From: Nannochloropsis oceanica
Taxonomy: Eukaryota; Sar; Eustigmatophyceae; Eustigmatales; Monodopsidaceae
DNA: 64,000 nt
NCBI GenBank assembly: GCA_004519485.1
Contig: CP038115.1
Span: 186,001-250,000 of the forward strand
Reading direction: 5' to 3'
In this document: positions 35,099 through 44,322 of the stretch, piece by piece
Position numbering within the stretch: position 1 is the first letter of the stretch
Layout of the letters: every line of letters starts with the position of its first letter
Program-made: the position numbers and the translations under genes
Notes under the pieces: model-generated
Databases searched by the model: none
What the model was told of the DNA's origin: nothing
The model's input: the letters and a program-made list of their open reading frames with translations, nothing else

Positions 35099-37665
35099 TC
35101 AATTTGCCCTCTTCTCCTTCCTCCGTTCATCCGGATTATATGTCATCTCCCTGACGAATCCTCCCTCGTGTGCCCTCAACTTCTGTAATTGCCCTCTCTT
35201 CGAGCCAAGCATCACCTTTCCTTCCCTCCCTCCGCCCACTCCCGTCTTCGTCATCGTCGTCGTCTCCACTCGCTCTGACAAGGGCAGGCGCTTCTGTTCC
35301 AACCGAGACCTCGCCCCGACCTTCCTATCGCGATCATGAAAGAGCATCGCCCGCCCATCCTCCTCCACCGCCTCAGCTTCCATAAAACGTGGCTTCCTCC
35401 CCTTCTTTGCTGCAGCAACAGTCTTATGACGCTGTTCCTTCCTGTACTGCTCCTTCGTCATCTTCTTAAACAATTGTTTCGTGGTCTTGGTCTTCCCTCC
35501 CAAGCTCTCCGGTCGAGTATCCACCTCATTCTCGTCGCTATCCCCGCTTTCCTCGCCTCCCTCACTCTCATCCTCCTTCTCCTCCTCCACCTCCCTGAAA
35601 TGACTCTGCACCACCGCCAGATCATCATCGCTCCCTTCCTCGTCCGATCCCTCCCTCCGTCCCCTTCTCGTCTTCCTTCCCCCCGGGAAAGCAGTCACCC
35701 CATTAGGATTCCGCAATTTGAATTCAGCGCTCTGCTCATCCACCTGGAAATCTGTCCGCGTAAACAAACTCGCAAATCGATCGTCCCCCAACGGATTCTT
35801 TCCTCCTGCCTTTCCCCCTTCCTCTTCCTGCCTCCCCTCCTCCCTCTTCTTCTTATTACCCATCTTCAACAATCGTTCTGCCAAAGCCCTATTCACTGTG
35901 GGCAGCTCCTTCTGGAACGAAATCCTCGACGTCCTCTTGGCGTCTAATCGCTCCTTGACCTTCGCTTTCCTCCACTCCTCAAACGCGGCCGGCTGACTCA
36001 CCGCTTGCAGCTTGGCGTATAAGGCCGCATCCATGAAAAATCCATGCATGTACCCCCTCAACAACGGCGTACCAATCAAATTGCTAGCATTCAACTCCTC
36101 TACCTCCTGCCTTGTCACAAATTTATAGTCATCATACACAGTCCCCCCTCCCCCTCCTCCAACTCCTCCTTCCCCCCCTCCCTCGCCCCCTCCCTCTTCC
36201 AACTCCTCAGTTATCGAGTCCAAGAATGAGCACCATCTAGGTGCGGGCCCTAAGGCTGGAGCATAGTACGTCATCACCCGTTCCTGCTCCCCCGCCAAAA
36301 GCAACAACCCGGAATCCTTCCTCCCTCCCTCCCTCCCTCCCCCCACGTCTGGTACAATACACACATCATTAATCGCCGCCGGTGTCTCTATATTCGTTAA
36401 GACCGCCCCTCCCTCTCTCCCTCCCTCCTCGGCCCCCCCCCTTAGTTGCAACCCGTCCCTCCCCCAGACCTTCAAAAGTTTAGAATCCGCCGACAAGATT
36501 TGACGAGCCATGTGATGAAATTTGACTGCAACGATAGGTAAGCCGTACTGGTGCTCTTTCACACACAAGGGCATGGAGGACCTGAGATCATATAACAGCA
36601 CATGTCCTGAACTCGATCCCACCACCATACTAAGCCCATCCCCATCAAACTCCAACGCCGTCACCGCCAGCCCTCCCCTGACTGCCTCCCTGTAGCCTGC
36701 TCCTGCTAATGCGGTGGGTATATCAAGCACACTCAAGCCCTTTCTCGTCCTCGGATCGATCAGCTCCACCCCTCCCTCCTCCCCTCCTGCCCCCAGTAAA
36801 AAATGTACGGGGTTCAAAGCCAAGACATTCACACCACTGGTTGAAGAAGACGCGACAGGGGCGCGGAATCGCCCTTCTTCTAGATTTAGTCTGTAGATAT
36901 CAGGCCCTGCTGCTGCTACGTACAGGTCGCAGGAGGGGGGATGGTAGGCGAGGGATCGCCCGAAGGTAGGGATACGCATAGAGTAGTGCGAACCGTACGG
37001 GGCATGAAAACTAATGGTGCGATCATTTTGGAGGAAGCAGAGCTTCCCGACGTCTTCGGAAAGAATGAGAAAGTCAACAACTTCAGCGGTCAGTCTTCGC
37101 TCAAATTTCATGCTCATTTCTTGAACCTCATAGACGCGGACAGCGGGGGGATAAGTGCCCGAGGCAACGATATATTGACCATCAGGAGAGACACGCAGCC
37201 GTTGGGAAGCTGTTGGGAATTCTAAGTCTTGAATGAGCTCGACTCGACGGCGGTAATCGTTTTCTTTGGAGAGTTGCCGGCGTTGCTTTTCGGAAAGCCA
37301 TTGAGGGACAGATTTTCCTGCGGGTGGTGGTGAGGAGGGAGGGGAGAGGGGGAAAAAAGGGGGGGCCGGGGGGGGGATAAGATGATTTACTTAATCTCAA
37401 CTTGAAGGCGAAGACGAAGAGAGCAAAACTGAAATGCGATCTGTCCCGGAGCATGGCCTGCTGGAAGGAGGGAGGGATGAAGGAAGAGGCACTACTTCTA
37501 GCAGATGGAAGACTACATGGGAGCGGACGGAACATATGGATGGACTGCATGGCGGACAGCCAGAATTGAAAGGGCTTAAGATCTATATCCATGCCTCGAG
37601 CTCCCATCAAACGTACCAGCACTCAGATTGTAGACCTTGCAGCCGGAAAACGTCGCCACTTGCAT
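35099..37665 (-). CDS. NOL10: NOL10/ENP2 nucleolar ribosome-biogenesis protein
   Basis: Two minus-strand exons (37665-37617 and 37317-35099) encode 755 residues. The phase-1 GTACGT...GCAG intron splits the Gly codon of SAGKS. The protein belongs to the small-subunit processome, which processes 18S pre-rRNA in the nucleolus. It opens with MQVATFSGCKVYNLSAGKSV, as in human NOL10, then PQWLSEKQRR. A WD40-like beta-propeller follows (KFERRLTAEVVDFLILSED, SYHPPSCDLY-type and LDPRTR-type blocks). After that come the conserved GYMHGFFMDAALYAKL segment and a NUC153 motif (DDRFASLFTRTDFQVDEQS). The C-terminus is acidic/basic and ends in a Lys/Arg-rich tail. Several Gly/Glu runs come from GGA repeats. 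The short first exon was found from its match to the family N-terminus. Confidence 0.93.
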
Positions 37666-38121
37666 GCGCGACATGGCTTTGTCTGTGGTGTGGTGGTGCT
37701 GTTGGACGGGGGGGAGACGGGAGGTCGAGGCAAGGAGGCTTTTTGTTGCTTGTGTGGCCGCTCTTTCTCCCACTGGCTACCTAATGGCGCTCCTTTGCTG
37801 CTTGCTGTGTTGCGTAGCATGGGGTTGTGACAAGAATCGGTGGTTCTGATTAGCTATAAAAACGTAAGCCACTGCGCCACTGCCAAAAGTGGATACGATC
37901 GGTTGCGCGAATGCTGTGCACTCCTTCACGAGATGACGGGGCTTGTTGCTCTTGGACAACACCAAATATTAGGTTGCGTGGGTCGGTATGACTCATTTGT
38001 TGATGTCCGTCATTATGACACACGTCCTTGCTCGCATATACTGACAGGAGCGTGAGTGGAGGTCCTTAAGGAGTTGAGCCGCAGTGCGAATCTTGGCCCA
38101 GGCAGCAGAATCAACTGAGAC
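37666..38121. promoter_or_regulatory. Divergent promoter interval: NOL10 / kinase
   Basis: These 456 bp lie between two oppositely oriented start codons, with no coding potential of their own. The promoter role is inferred from position. Confidence 0.45.
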
Positions 38122-41100
38122 ATGGCAGAGCTGGAGCCTTCACAGGCGAAAGCCAAGCCATTTAGCCCGCGGGGCGGGGGGGGGGGCTGGTTCAAGACCT
38201 TTTTTCGCACCAAGTCGTCGTCTTCTCTAAATGGAGAGGAGGAGAAGGCGCCCCCGAATGGGAAGCCGCCTCTGTACAACAAGCAGGACAGCATCAGCAG
38301 CAGCTCTTCGTCATCGTCACAGAACAAAGACATCACAGGTACGTCGGCGTCTCGGTTTAGGACGGGCATATGGCCAGTCACAGCATTGGGATGCCTGGTT
38401 ATATGTAATATTGGAAGAAGGCAGGAAAGTGGAGGGCGACAGGGGCTCAGTCGTTTTGGTGCCCGCGCTGGCCCTGCCCAAAGAGATGGCGCTCTTGCGA
38501 TGAGATGCGTTGCGCGTCACAAGACCCGTCCTCAAGCGTGCGCATCCGCACATGTATTTTCGACAAAACACACACACCCATCCATGACCTTCTCACGTCC
38601 ATTTATTTACACTGTGTGTGCGCATGCCTCTCACATTGAATTTTGTGTTTCCCAACCGTGCCTGATCCACCCAATCCTATCCGTCCTTCCTTCCCTCCGC
38701 CCCTCTCACCGCTCACACACCACATTACACGACAAACTTCGAAAAACAGCCGCTGGACTACCAAGTGGCGATGGAGGCATTAGTAGAGGAATAGGGGGAG
38801 GAAAAGAAGGAGGAGAGGACAGAGGAGGAGGAGGAGGAGGAGGAGGAGGAGGAGGAGGAGGAGGAGGAGGAGGAGGAGGAGAAGCAGGAGGAGGAGGAGG
38901 AGGAGGAGGAAGAGGAAGCGCGCAAGAATCCGTCGCCTCATTAGCCGTCCGGCATCAGATGCGGCTCATGCGCAGCAACAGCAGCAGCAGTGAGAGCAGT
39001 AGCAGCAGCAGCAATTCTTCCTCATCCCCCCCGCTCCAGCAGCAGTACGGCGTCCGAAAGGGGCCATTTAGATCAGCGGCAGCAACAGCAAAAGTCGCTG
39101 AAGGTGGCCGTCGCCGTGGTCCTCCAGCCAAGCTATCCCTCGAGCTTTCTCTTGACGGCTGCGGTAGCTGTTGTGAAAAGGATGAGGAAGAAAGGGAAAG
39201 AGCAGCAGGGGCAGCAGCAGCAGCAGCAGTCGCAAAGCTCGCCGCTCCACCCAGGCCGGTTCGAATCGGGTCGTCGTCGTCATTGGTCGACTGGGGGGAC
39301 AATTCCAGTGTGGGAGATAGTGGCAGTTTGAGTGGGAGCTTCAGAAGTGGCAGGAGCGCAAGCGACTTTGGAATTCGGGAGGGGGATGAAGAGTGGGAGG
39401 GAGGGAAGGAGGGAGGAGGGGAAGGGGGGAGTGAGACGGATTCGGATGATGATCTTGTGTGGGACGGGGAGGACGGAGTATCGTTGATAGATAGCTTGGG
39501 AGAGGAAGATTTGATATTGACATCTTCCTCGCCTTCTCTCCGGCCCTTGACCTCTTTCTCCACCGCCGTTACCAATGGCACTAGCACGAACAGCAGCAGC
39601 ATCCACAAACAGCCGCAACCCCCCTCCTCATCTTCCTTTTCCTCCTCAGCCGCACGCACTCTGGCCATGACGCCCCACGCAATCCCCTCCCGTGCTACAG
39701 CCGCCGCTGCTGCTGCTGTTACTACTCCTGCTTCTGGTGCCAGCAGTGGCTGCAACAGTGCGAGCAACACCCCTGGAAGGGTGGAGTTACAGAAGAGAAA
39801 GTGTCTCTTGTCTATCACAGTGGAAGACGATGACGACGACTATGACACACGAGGTGGAGGCGGAAGGAGAATGGGCCCGCAAGAGATGGTAGCTTCGGGG
39901 TACAACGGCTACAGGAACAGCAAGATTGCTGCAGGCCAAACGCAGGCGGCACAGAGGGATGGTATCAGTAGCAACATTACCACCAGCACCACCAGCAGCG
40001 GCAACGGTAGCAGTAGTAGTAGTAGGAGTAGTAATGGGGGGGACAGGCCGAGGGTATTGCCTTTGGCTGCATACGATGGACAATTGCACGAATATTTGAC
40101 TACACCAGGAGGAGACGGGGGGGAAGGGGGAGCGAGGGGAAGAGCAAGGTCTGGGGTAGGACCGACGGCGGATGGGCGGAATGCTCGGGAGATATTACAT
40201 ATGATGGCTCGATCGCAGGGAGGTGCAGGCGGAAGTGGTGAAGCAAGGGAGGGGGGAAGGTGTGAAGAAGGGCAGCACGAAGGATGGAAGGGGAAAGAGA
40301 CGGCAGGGACAGGGAGTCCAAAATTAGGTATGGTGGTGGTGAGCGCTACGGCGGGTAGCCCTCAATATTCTTCCACTGCAGGGACAATTAGTGAGCAGGA
40401 GGTACGACAGCAGCAGCATGGTCACCATCACCACCACCACCACCACCATCGAAAAGGTGATTTCGTCTTTCACCCTTCCGCCGCCCATAAAGCCGCACGG
40501 GCCGCGCATGAGTACGCTGAGCCGGGCGACGAGAAGCTGAGAGGAGGGGGGGGTGCCGATGAAGGGGAGGAGGAAGGAGTGGTCGTATACAGCTCTGTTT
40601 GTGAGAACTTTGACCTAGGTGGCTTCACCATTGGTCGTGGTGGGCTGATCAGTTCTCCGCGGAACTCGGTGCGTCGTCGTCCTTCTCTTAACCAAGGCGA
40701 TAACTTTCTAGTCCTCACTCGGCTGGGCTCGGGGAATAGCAGCGCGGTCCACAAAGCGTTACACGTCCCTACCATGAGGTTGGTGGCTCTGAAAGCCCTG
40801 TCACTTTATGATGCAGAGCGACGCGCGCAGGTGATGAGGGAGTTGAAGATTTTGTACTCCAATCTCGCGAGTATTAATGCGACGAGAATGACGAGGATGG
40901 AGCCGAGCATAGTGGGAGAAGGGGAAGAAGACGGTCAGAAGGGAGGAAACGATGGAAGGAGAGACGGAAGCAAGCAAGAGAGGGAAGAGAATGTTTCGCC
41001 AGCGGAGAGTGTGGAAGAGGGGGGGGGGCTGGTTGGGGATGTGGAGAAACTGAGTTTGTCGCAGCAGCAGCGGCAGCAGCTACCGCCTATCTCCTCCTCC

Positions 41101-42858
41101 ACGTCCCCCTCAGGGAACAACGACGACAAGCAGCGGCAACCATGCCATCAGCACCACCACCAACAACAACAACCACATGAGCAGCTGCAGGAGCAGCAAC
41201 CACAGGAACCACGGGCAGTTGAAACACACGTCAACGACAATGCTTCCAGTACCACTACTGCTACTACCACCACCACTACCACCACGACAATTACTACTAC
41301 CGGCAGGAGCAGTAGTAGTATTGCTGCTGCTGCCGCAGCTGCAGCAGTAACAGCAGCAGCAGCAGTGGTAGTAGCGGCAGCAGCAGCAGCAGAAGCAGAA
41401 GCAGCGAATGCTCCTAGGAATGCGGCGTCCGAATGGGCCCCTTGCCCTTACATAGTGTCCTTCTACGACGCATTCGCTGACGCGAAGCACGGTTGCTTGA
41501 CCCTGGTCGTTGAGTACATGAACGGCGGGTCCCTCCAAGACTTGCTTGTCGATCGGGGGGGATGTCGTAACGAGGATATTCTGGCTCATATCTCTTATAA
41601 CGTTTTGATGGGGCTTGATTACCTCCATGCCAGGAAGATGATCCACAGGGACATCAAACCATCAAACCTTCTTTTGAACTCTGCAGGGTTCATCAAGCTG
41701 GCGGATTTCGGTGTTTCTCGCTCCCTGGACAGTAGCAGTAACAGTAACAGTGGAGGAGTAGTAGAAGATGGGGGGGACGGAGTTAGGGAGGGAGGGAGGG
41801 AAAAGAAGCCCGTGTTGGCGGACACGTTTATAGGAACGTTGGGGTACATGAGTCCCGAGAGGATCATGGGCCAGGGGTACTCTTTCGAGGCGGACATCTG
41901 GGGCTTTGGGCTGTCGATCCTTGCGGTGGCTGTTGGTGCCTTCCCACTCAAGCAGTCTACGCCTTGTTACTGGGGTCTGGTGCATGCTGTGTGTGACTCG
42001 CCAGCGCCTGAGGTACCTGCCTATTTCTCCTCTCAATTCCGGGACTTTGTCGAGCAGTGCCTGGTGAAGGACCCGGAACAACGAGCGTCGAGCCAAGCTC
42101 TGCTCTCCCACCCTTTCATTGCATCTCGTCACCACTTGCACAAGGACGCCCGAGGGCGAGTCATGGAATTTCCCGAAGACCGTCAGATGAAGGTCGCGGA
42201 GCTCGAGACGATTTGTACTGTCCTTGCTGAGCACCTTACCCAGAGGGAGAGGGGAAGAGCCGCAGCTGCTGCGGCGATGGTTGAAGAAGCGGCTACAGCG
42301 GAGACGAAGGAGGAAGGAGATCGAGCGGCACGCCTGGAGGAGGCGGTGTGGTGGGCACGAAACGACAAGAAAAAGGAGGGGAGGGTTGAAGAGATGAGCA
42401 TGGGGCAGGTCTGTCGCCAGGATGAAGGGGAGGATGATAAGCAGGAGTCAGATAACGAGGACGCGGACGAGGGGCGAAAGGAGGAGAGAGAGGGAGAAAA
42501 AGGAATGGAGGAGGAGGAGGAGGAGGAGGGTTGGCTGGCTCATAACTCGGGCAATGAAGAGCATCCCTCCTCTCGAGCTCAAAAAGGCGATGGAGAAATG
42601 GGGTCTTTGCCGATGGACCGGGCGACGATGGTGCAAAGACTGGCCGAAGAGCTGGCTTTGGAGGAGGGAATGGTGAAGGAGAAGTTGGAGGCTGCGTTTG
42701 TGGCTGCCGAGAAGAAGACAGACGAAGGGTTAATCGCCCGTGTACAGACTCCTCCCCCGGGCATGGCTAAGAGCACGTCGGCGTTGTCCCTTGCTTCGTT
42801 GCCGTTGAAGGAAGGGGAGGAGGAGGAAGAGGAGGAGGAGGATGTGAGGGTGTGGTGA
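38122..42858 (+). CDS. STE7-like (MAP kinase kinase-type) protein kinase with large insertion
   Basis: Two exons (38122-38338, 38750-42858), 1441 residues. The 411-bp intron (GTACGT...ACAG, phase 1) has no in-frame stop. The first 800 residues are low-complexity, with Gly, Ser, Asn and His runs. The kinase domain starts near 40716 with RLGSGNSSAV (Gly loop) and VALKAL (ATP-binding Lys, codon 40792). After helix C (MRELKILYSNL) about 185 residues of Ser/Gln/Thr/Ala low-complexity sequence interrupt the domain until CPYIVSFYDAF. The rest is canonical: VVEYMNGGSLQDLL, HRDIKPSNLLL (41644), DFGVSRSL (41704), FIGTLGYMSPERI and DIWGFGLS. The activation loop and GGSLQDLL resemble MAP2K/STE7 kinases. 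An acidic C-terminal tail follows. Upstream or downstream partners cannot be told from context. Confidence 0.9.
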   Translation: MAELEPSQAKAKPFSPRGGGGGWFKTFFRTKSSSSLNGEEEKAPPNGKPPLYNKQDSISSSSSSSSQNKDITGTSASRFRTGIWPVTALGCLVICNIGRRQESGGRQGLSRFGARAGPAQRDGALAMRCVARHKTRPQACASAHVFSTKHTHPSMTFSRPFIYTVCAHASHIEFCVSQPCLIHPILSVLPSLRPSHRSHTTLHDKLRKTAAGLPSGDGGISRGIGGGKEGGEDRGGGGGGGGGGGGGGGGGGGEAGGGGGGGGRGSAQESVASLAVRHQMRLMRSNSSSSESSSSSSNSSSSPPLQQQYGVRKGPFRSAAATAKVAEGGRRRGPPAKLSLELSLDGCGSCCEKDEEERERAAGAAAAAAVAKLAAPPRPVRIGSSSSLVDWGDNSSVGDSGSLSGSFRSGRSASDFGIREGDEEWEGGKEGGGEGGSETDSDDDLVWDGEDGVSLIDSLGEEDLILTSSSPSLRPLTSFSTAVTNGTSTNSSSIHKQPQPPSSSSFSSSAARTLAMTPHAIPSRATAAAAAAVTTPASGASSGCNSASNTPGRVELQKRKCLLSITVEDDDDDYDTRGGGGRRMGPQEMVASGYNGYRNSKIAAGQTQAAQRDGISSNITTSTTSSGNGSSSSSRSSNGGDRPRVLPLAAYDGQLHEYLTTPGGDGGEGGARGRARSGVGPTADGRNAREILHMMARSQGGAGGSGEAREGGRCEEGQHEGWKGKETAGTGSPKLGMVVVSATAGSPQYSSTAGTISEQEVRQQQHGHHHHHHHHHRKGDFVFHPSAAHKAARAAHEYAEPGDEKLRGGGGADEGEEEGVVVYSSVCENFDLGGFTIGRGGLISSPRNSVRRRPSLNQGDNFLVLTRLGSGNSSAVHKALHVPTMRLVALKALSLYDAERRAQVMRELKILYSNLASINATRMTRMEPSIVGEGEEDGQKGGNDGRRDGSKQEREENVSPAESVEEGGGLVGDVEKLSLSQQQRQQLPPISSSTSPSGNNDDKQRQPCHQHHHQQQQPHEQLQEQQPQEPRAVETHVNDNASSTTTATTTTTTTTTITTTGRSSSSIAAAAAAAAVTAAAAVVVAAAAAAEAEAANAPRNAASEWAPCPYIVSFYDAFADAKHGCLTLVVEYMNGGSLQDLLVDRGGCRNEDILAHISYNVLMGLDYLHARKMIHRDIKPSNLLLNSAGFIKLADFGVSRSLDSSSNSNSGGVVEDGGDGVREGGREKKPVLADTFIGTLGYMSPERIMGQGYSFEADIWGFGLSILAVAVGAFPLKQSTPCYWGLVHAVCDSPAPEVPAYFSSQFRDFVEQCLVKDPEQRASSQALLSHPFIASRHHLHKDARGRVMEFPEDRQMKVAELETICTVLAEHLTQRERGRAAAAAAMVEEAATAETKEEGDRAARLEEAVWWARNDKKKEGRVEEMSMGQVCRQDEGEDDKQESDNEDADEGRKEEREGEKGMEEEEEEEGWLAHNSGNEEHPSSRAQKGDGEMGSLPMDRATMVQRLAEELALEEGMVKEKLEAAFVAAEKKTDEGLIARVQTPPPGMAKSTSALSLASLPLKEGEEEEEEEEDVRVW
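38822..38913 (+). repeat. (GGA)n triplet repeat, coding
   Basis: About 90 bases of GGA with few interruptions encode a poly-Gly stretch near the start of the second exon of the kinase gene. Confidence 0.9.
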
Positions 42859-43663
42859 GGTGGGAAAGAGCCGAGGGAGGTAGGAATTGAAGAAGGGAGT
42901 GGAACAAGTGAGCTGAGACGTAAGATTGATATAAAATTGACTTTTCACAGACAAAAACGCTCGACCTAAGCGAAGTTGGTCGAGAGAGAAAGGAAGCATC
43001 AACACACAATAGTACTTGACGACAGCAAATTTCTAAAAAGGTCTTAGAAACAGCAGAGTAAAAGTGGAGAAGGCGAGGGACCAACAGAGAACTCTGAATT
43101 TTGACATGGGAGGGGGACTCCAGCGAAAGAGTAGGTAGCGTGGACGATACGCGGGAAAAAGGGATCATTTGCCCCTCATTGTGCATTTTGGAGACTGGGA
43201 AGTAAAAGAAGATGCTGATGAAGGAAAAGTGAGTGGGGGGATGGAGAAGTTTAGAAATGTGTGTTGGATCAATGACACAAACGAGTCAACGGCGAAACAA
43301 GAACAAGAAACGACAACAAGAACTGCGCGGGAGAGGGAAGTTAAAGACGTACAGAAAGAATGAAATGGAATCATGTGTCTTAATCATAATGCATCTGTCG
43401 AGAATTAGCGAATAATACTATATCTGCGTTGTTCACATTGCCTAAGATATCTCGAAACATTGAGTCTCGTTTGAACGCAGTCTGGAGGAATAGCCAGCAA
43501 AGCCACTATGCTGGAGCGAGCTCTCATTTAAGACGCTTTCCTTCCATACATTGCAGACCTACGGCTTTGTTGCCCTATCTTAAGGTTTTCATGCAAGCAA
43601 TCAATGCAATGCATGAATGCATGCATGCATTTGGCATGCGATGATGCGATGCGTTCATGCGTT

Positions 43664-43696
43664 CTCCAACCAAGCATGAAGAAGCACCAAAGAGCT
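43664..43696 (+). repeat. 33-bp direct repeat, copy 1
   Basis: A perfect 33-base match to 43894-43926, beginning CTCCAACCAAGC and ending AGAGCT. The flanks differ on both sides. Confidence 0.95.
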
Positions 43697-43893
43697 TTAT
43701 GCGTTTGCGTTCCCGCACATTTCAGGGGGCTTCAGTTAATTCACTTCATCGAGAAAAATATATAGGCCACATTCGAACCTTCAGGTTATCGAAATAGGGT
43801 ATCTTTCGGTAGAGTTGATGTACGTGTATAGCCATTTCTAGAGGAAGGCAGTATGTTTGCAACCTCCCCACCAAATCACGAGGGAAATGGAAA

Positions 43894-43926
43894 CTCCAAC
43901 CAAGCATGAAGAAGCACCAAAGAGCT
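43894..43926 (+). repeat. 33-bp direct repeat, copy 2
   Basis: Second copy of the perfect 33-base repeat, 230 bp downstream of the first and in the same orientation. Confidence 0.95.
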
Positions 43927-44322
43927 CATGATGCACTCTAGGGCCTCTCAAACTGAGGCTGGAGCTCTCAGAAGTACATCAAGTACCGGCCTAGTGTGTG
44001 CTCAGAAAGGTCCCAAAATATATGCTTCGCAGTTTGTTTTTCAAATCGTTCGTGTTGGGTGAGCGCGTCATGACCTCGGCCCGACGACTTTTTGCAGTGC
44101 CAATTTGGGAGGCATGCATTTCAGACACGTCCGGCACCAGCGTAGGATACCAGGCTGGTCTCCACATACACATGCTCGTGCAAGATCTGCAGCCGCTGGA
44201 AGGAGTCCTGGTCCTTGCTCGCATTCGCTAAAAGTCCATCATCTCACAGCTTTCGCCGAACGCACTACATCACTTTTTGACTTCGACTCAACCCTCTCAA
44301 ACGCCACTGAATCTCACAACCC

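Larger units (their letters stand above)
42859..44322. other. Gene-free stretch with short repeats
   Basis: This is one of the longest gene-free intervals in the window, at 1464 bp. It is A/T-richer than its neighbours. It holds a 33-bp direct repeat (separate entries) and a run of overlapping ATGC/GCAT units near 43590-43660. No coding frame or RNA gene is recognisable. Confidence 0.5.

Noticed and set aside
37434-37849. Plus-strand frames in the NOL10 first intron and promoter
   Set aside because: They overlap the NOL10 first exon and intron on the opposite strand and show no domain.
38955-39818. 287-codon minus-strand frame
   Set aside because: Antisense shadow of Ser/Gly-rich low-complexity coding sequence in the kinase gene.
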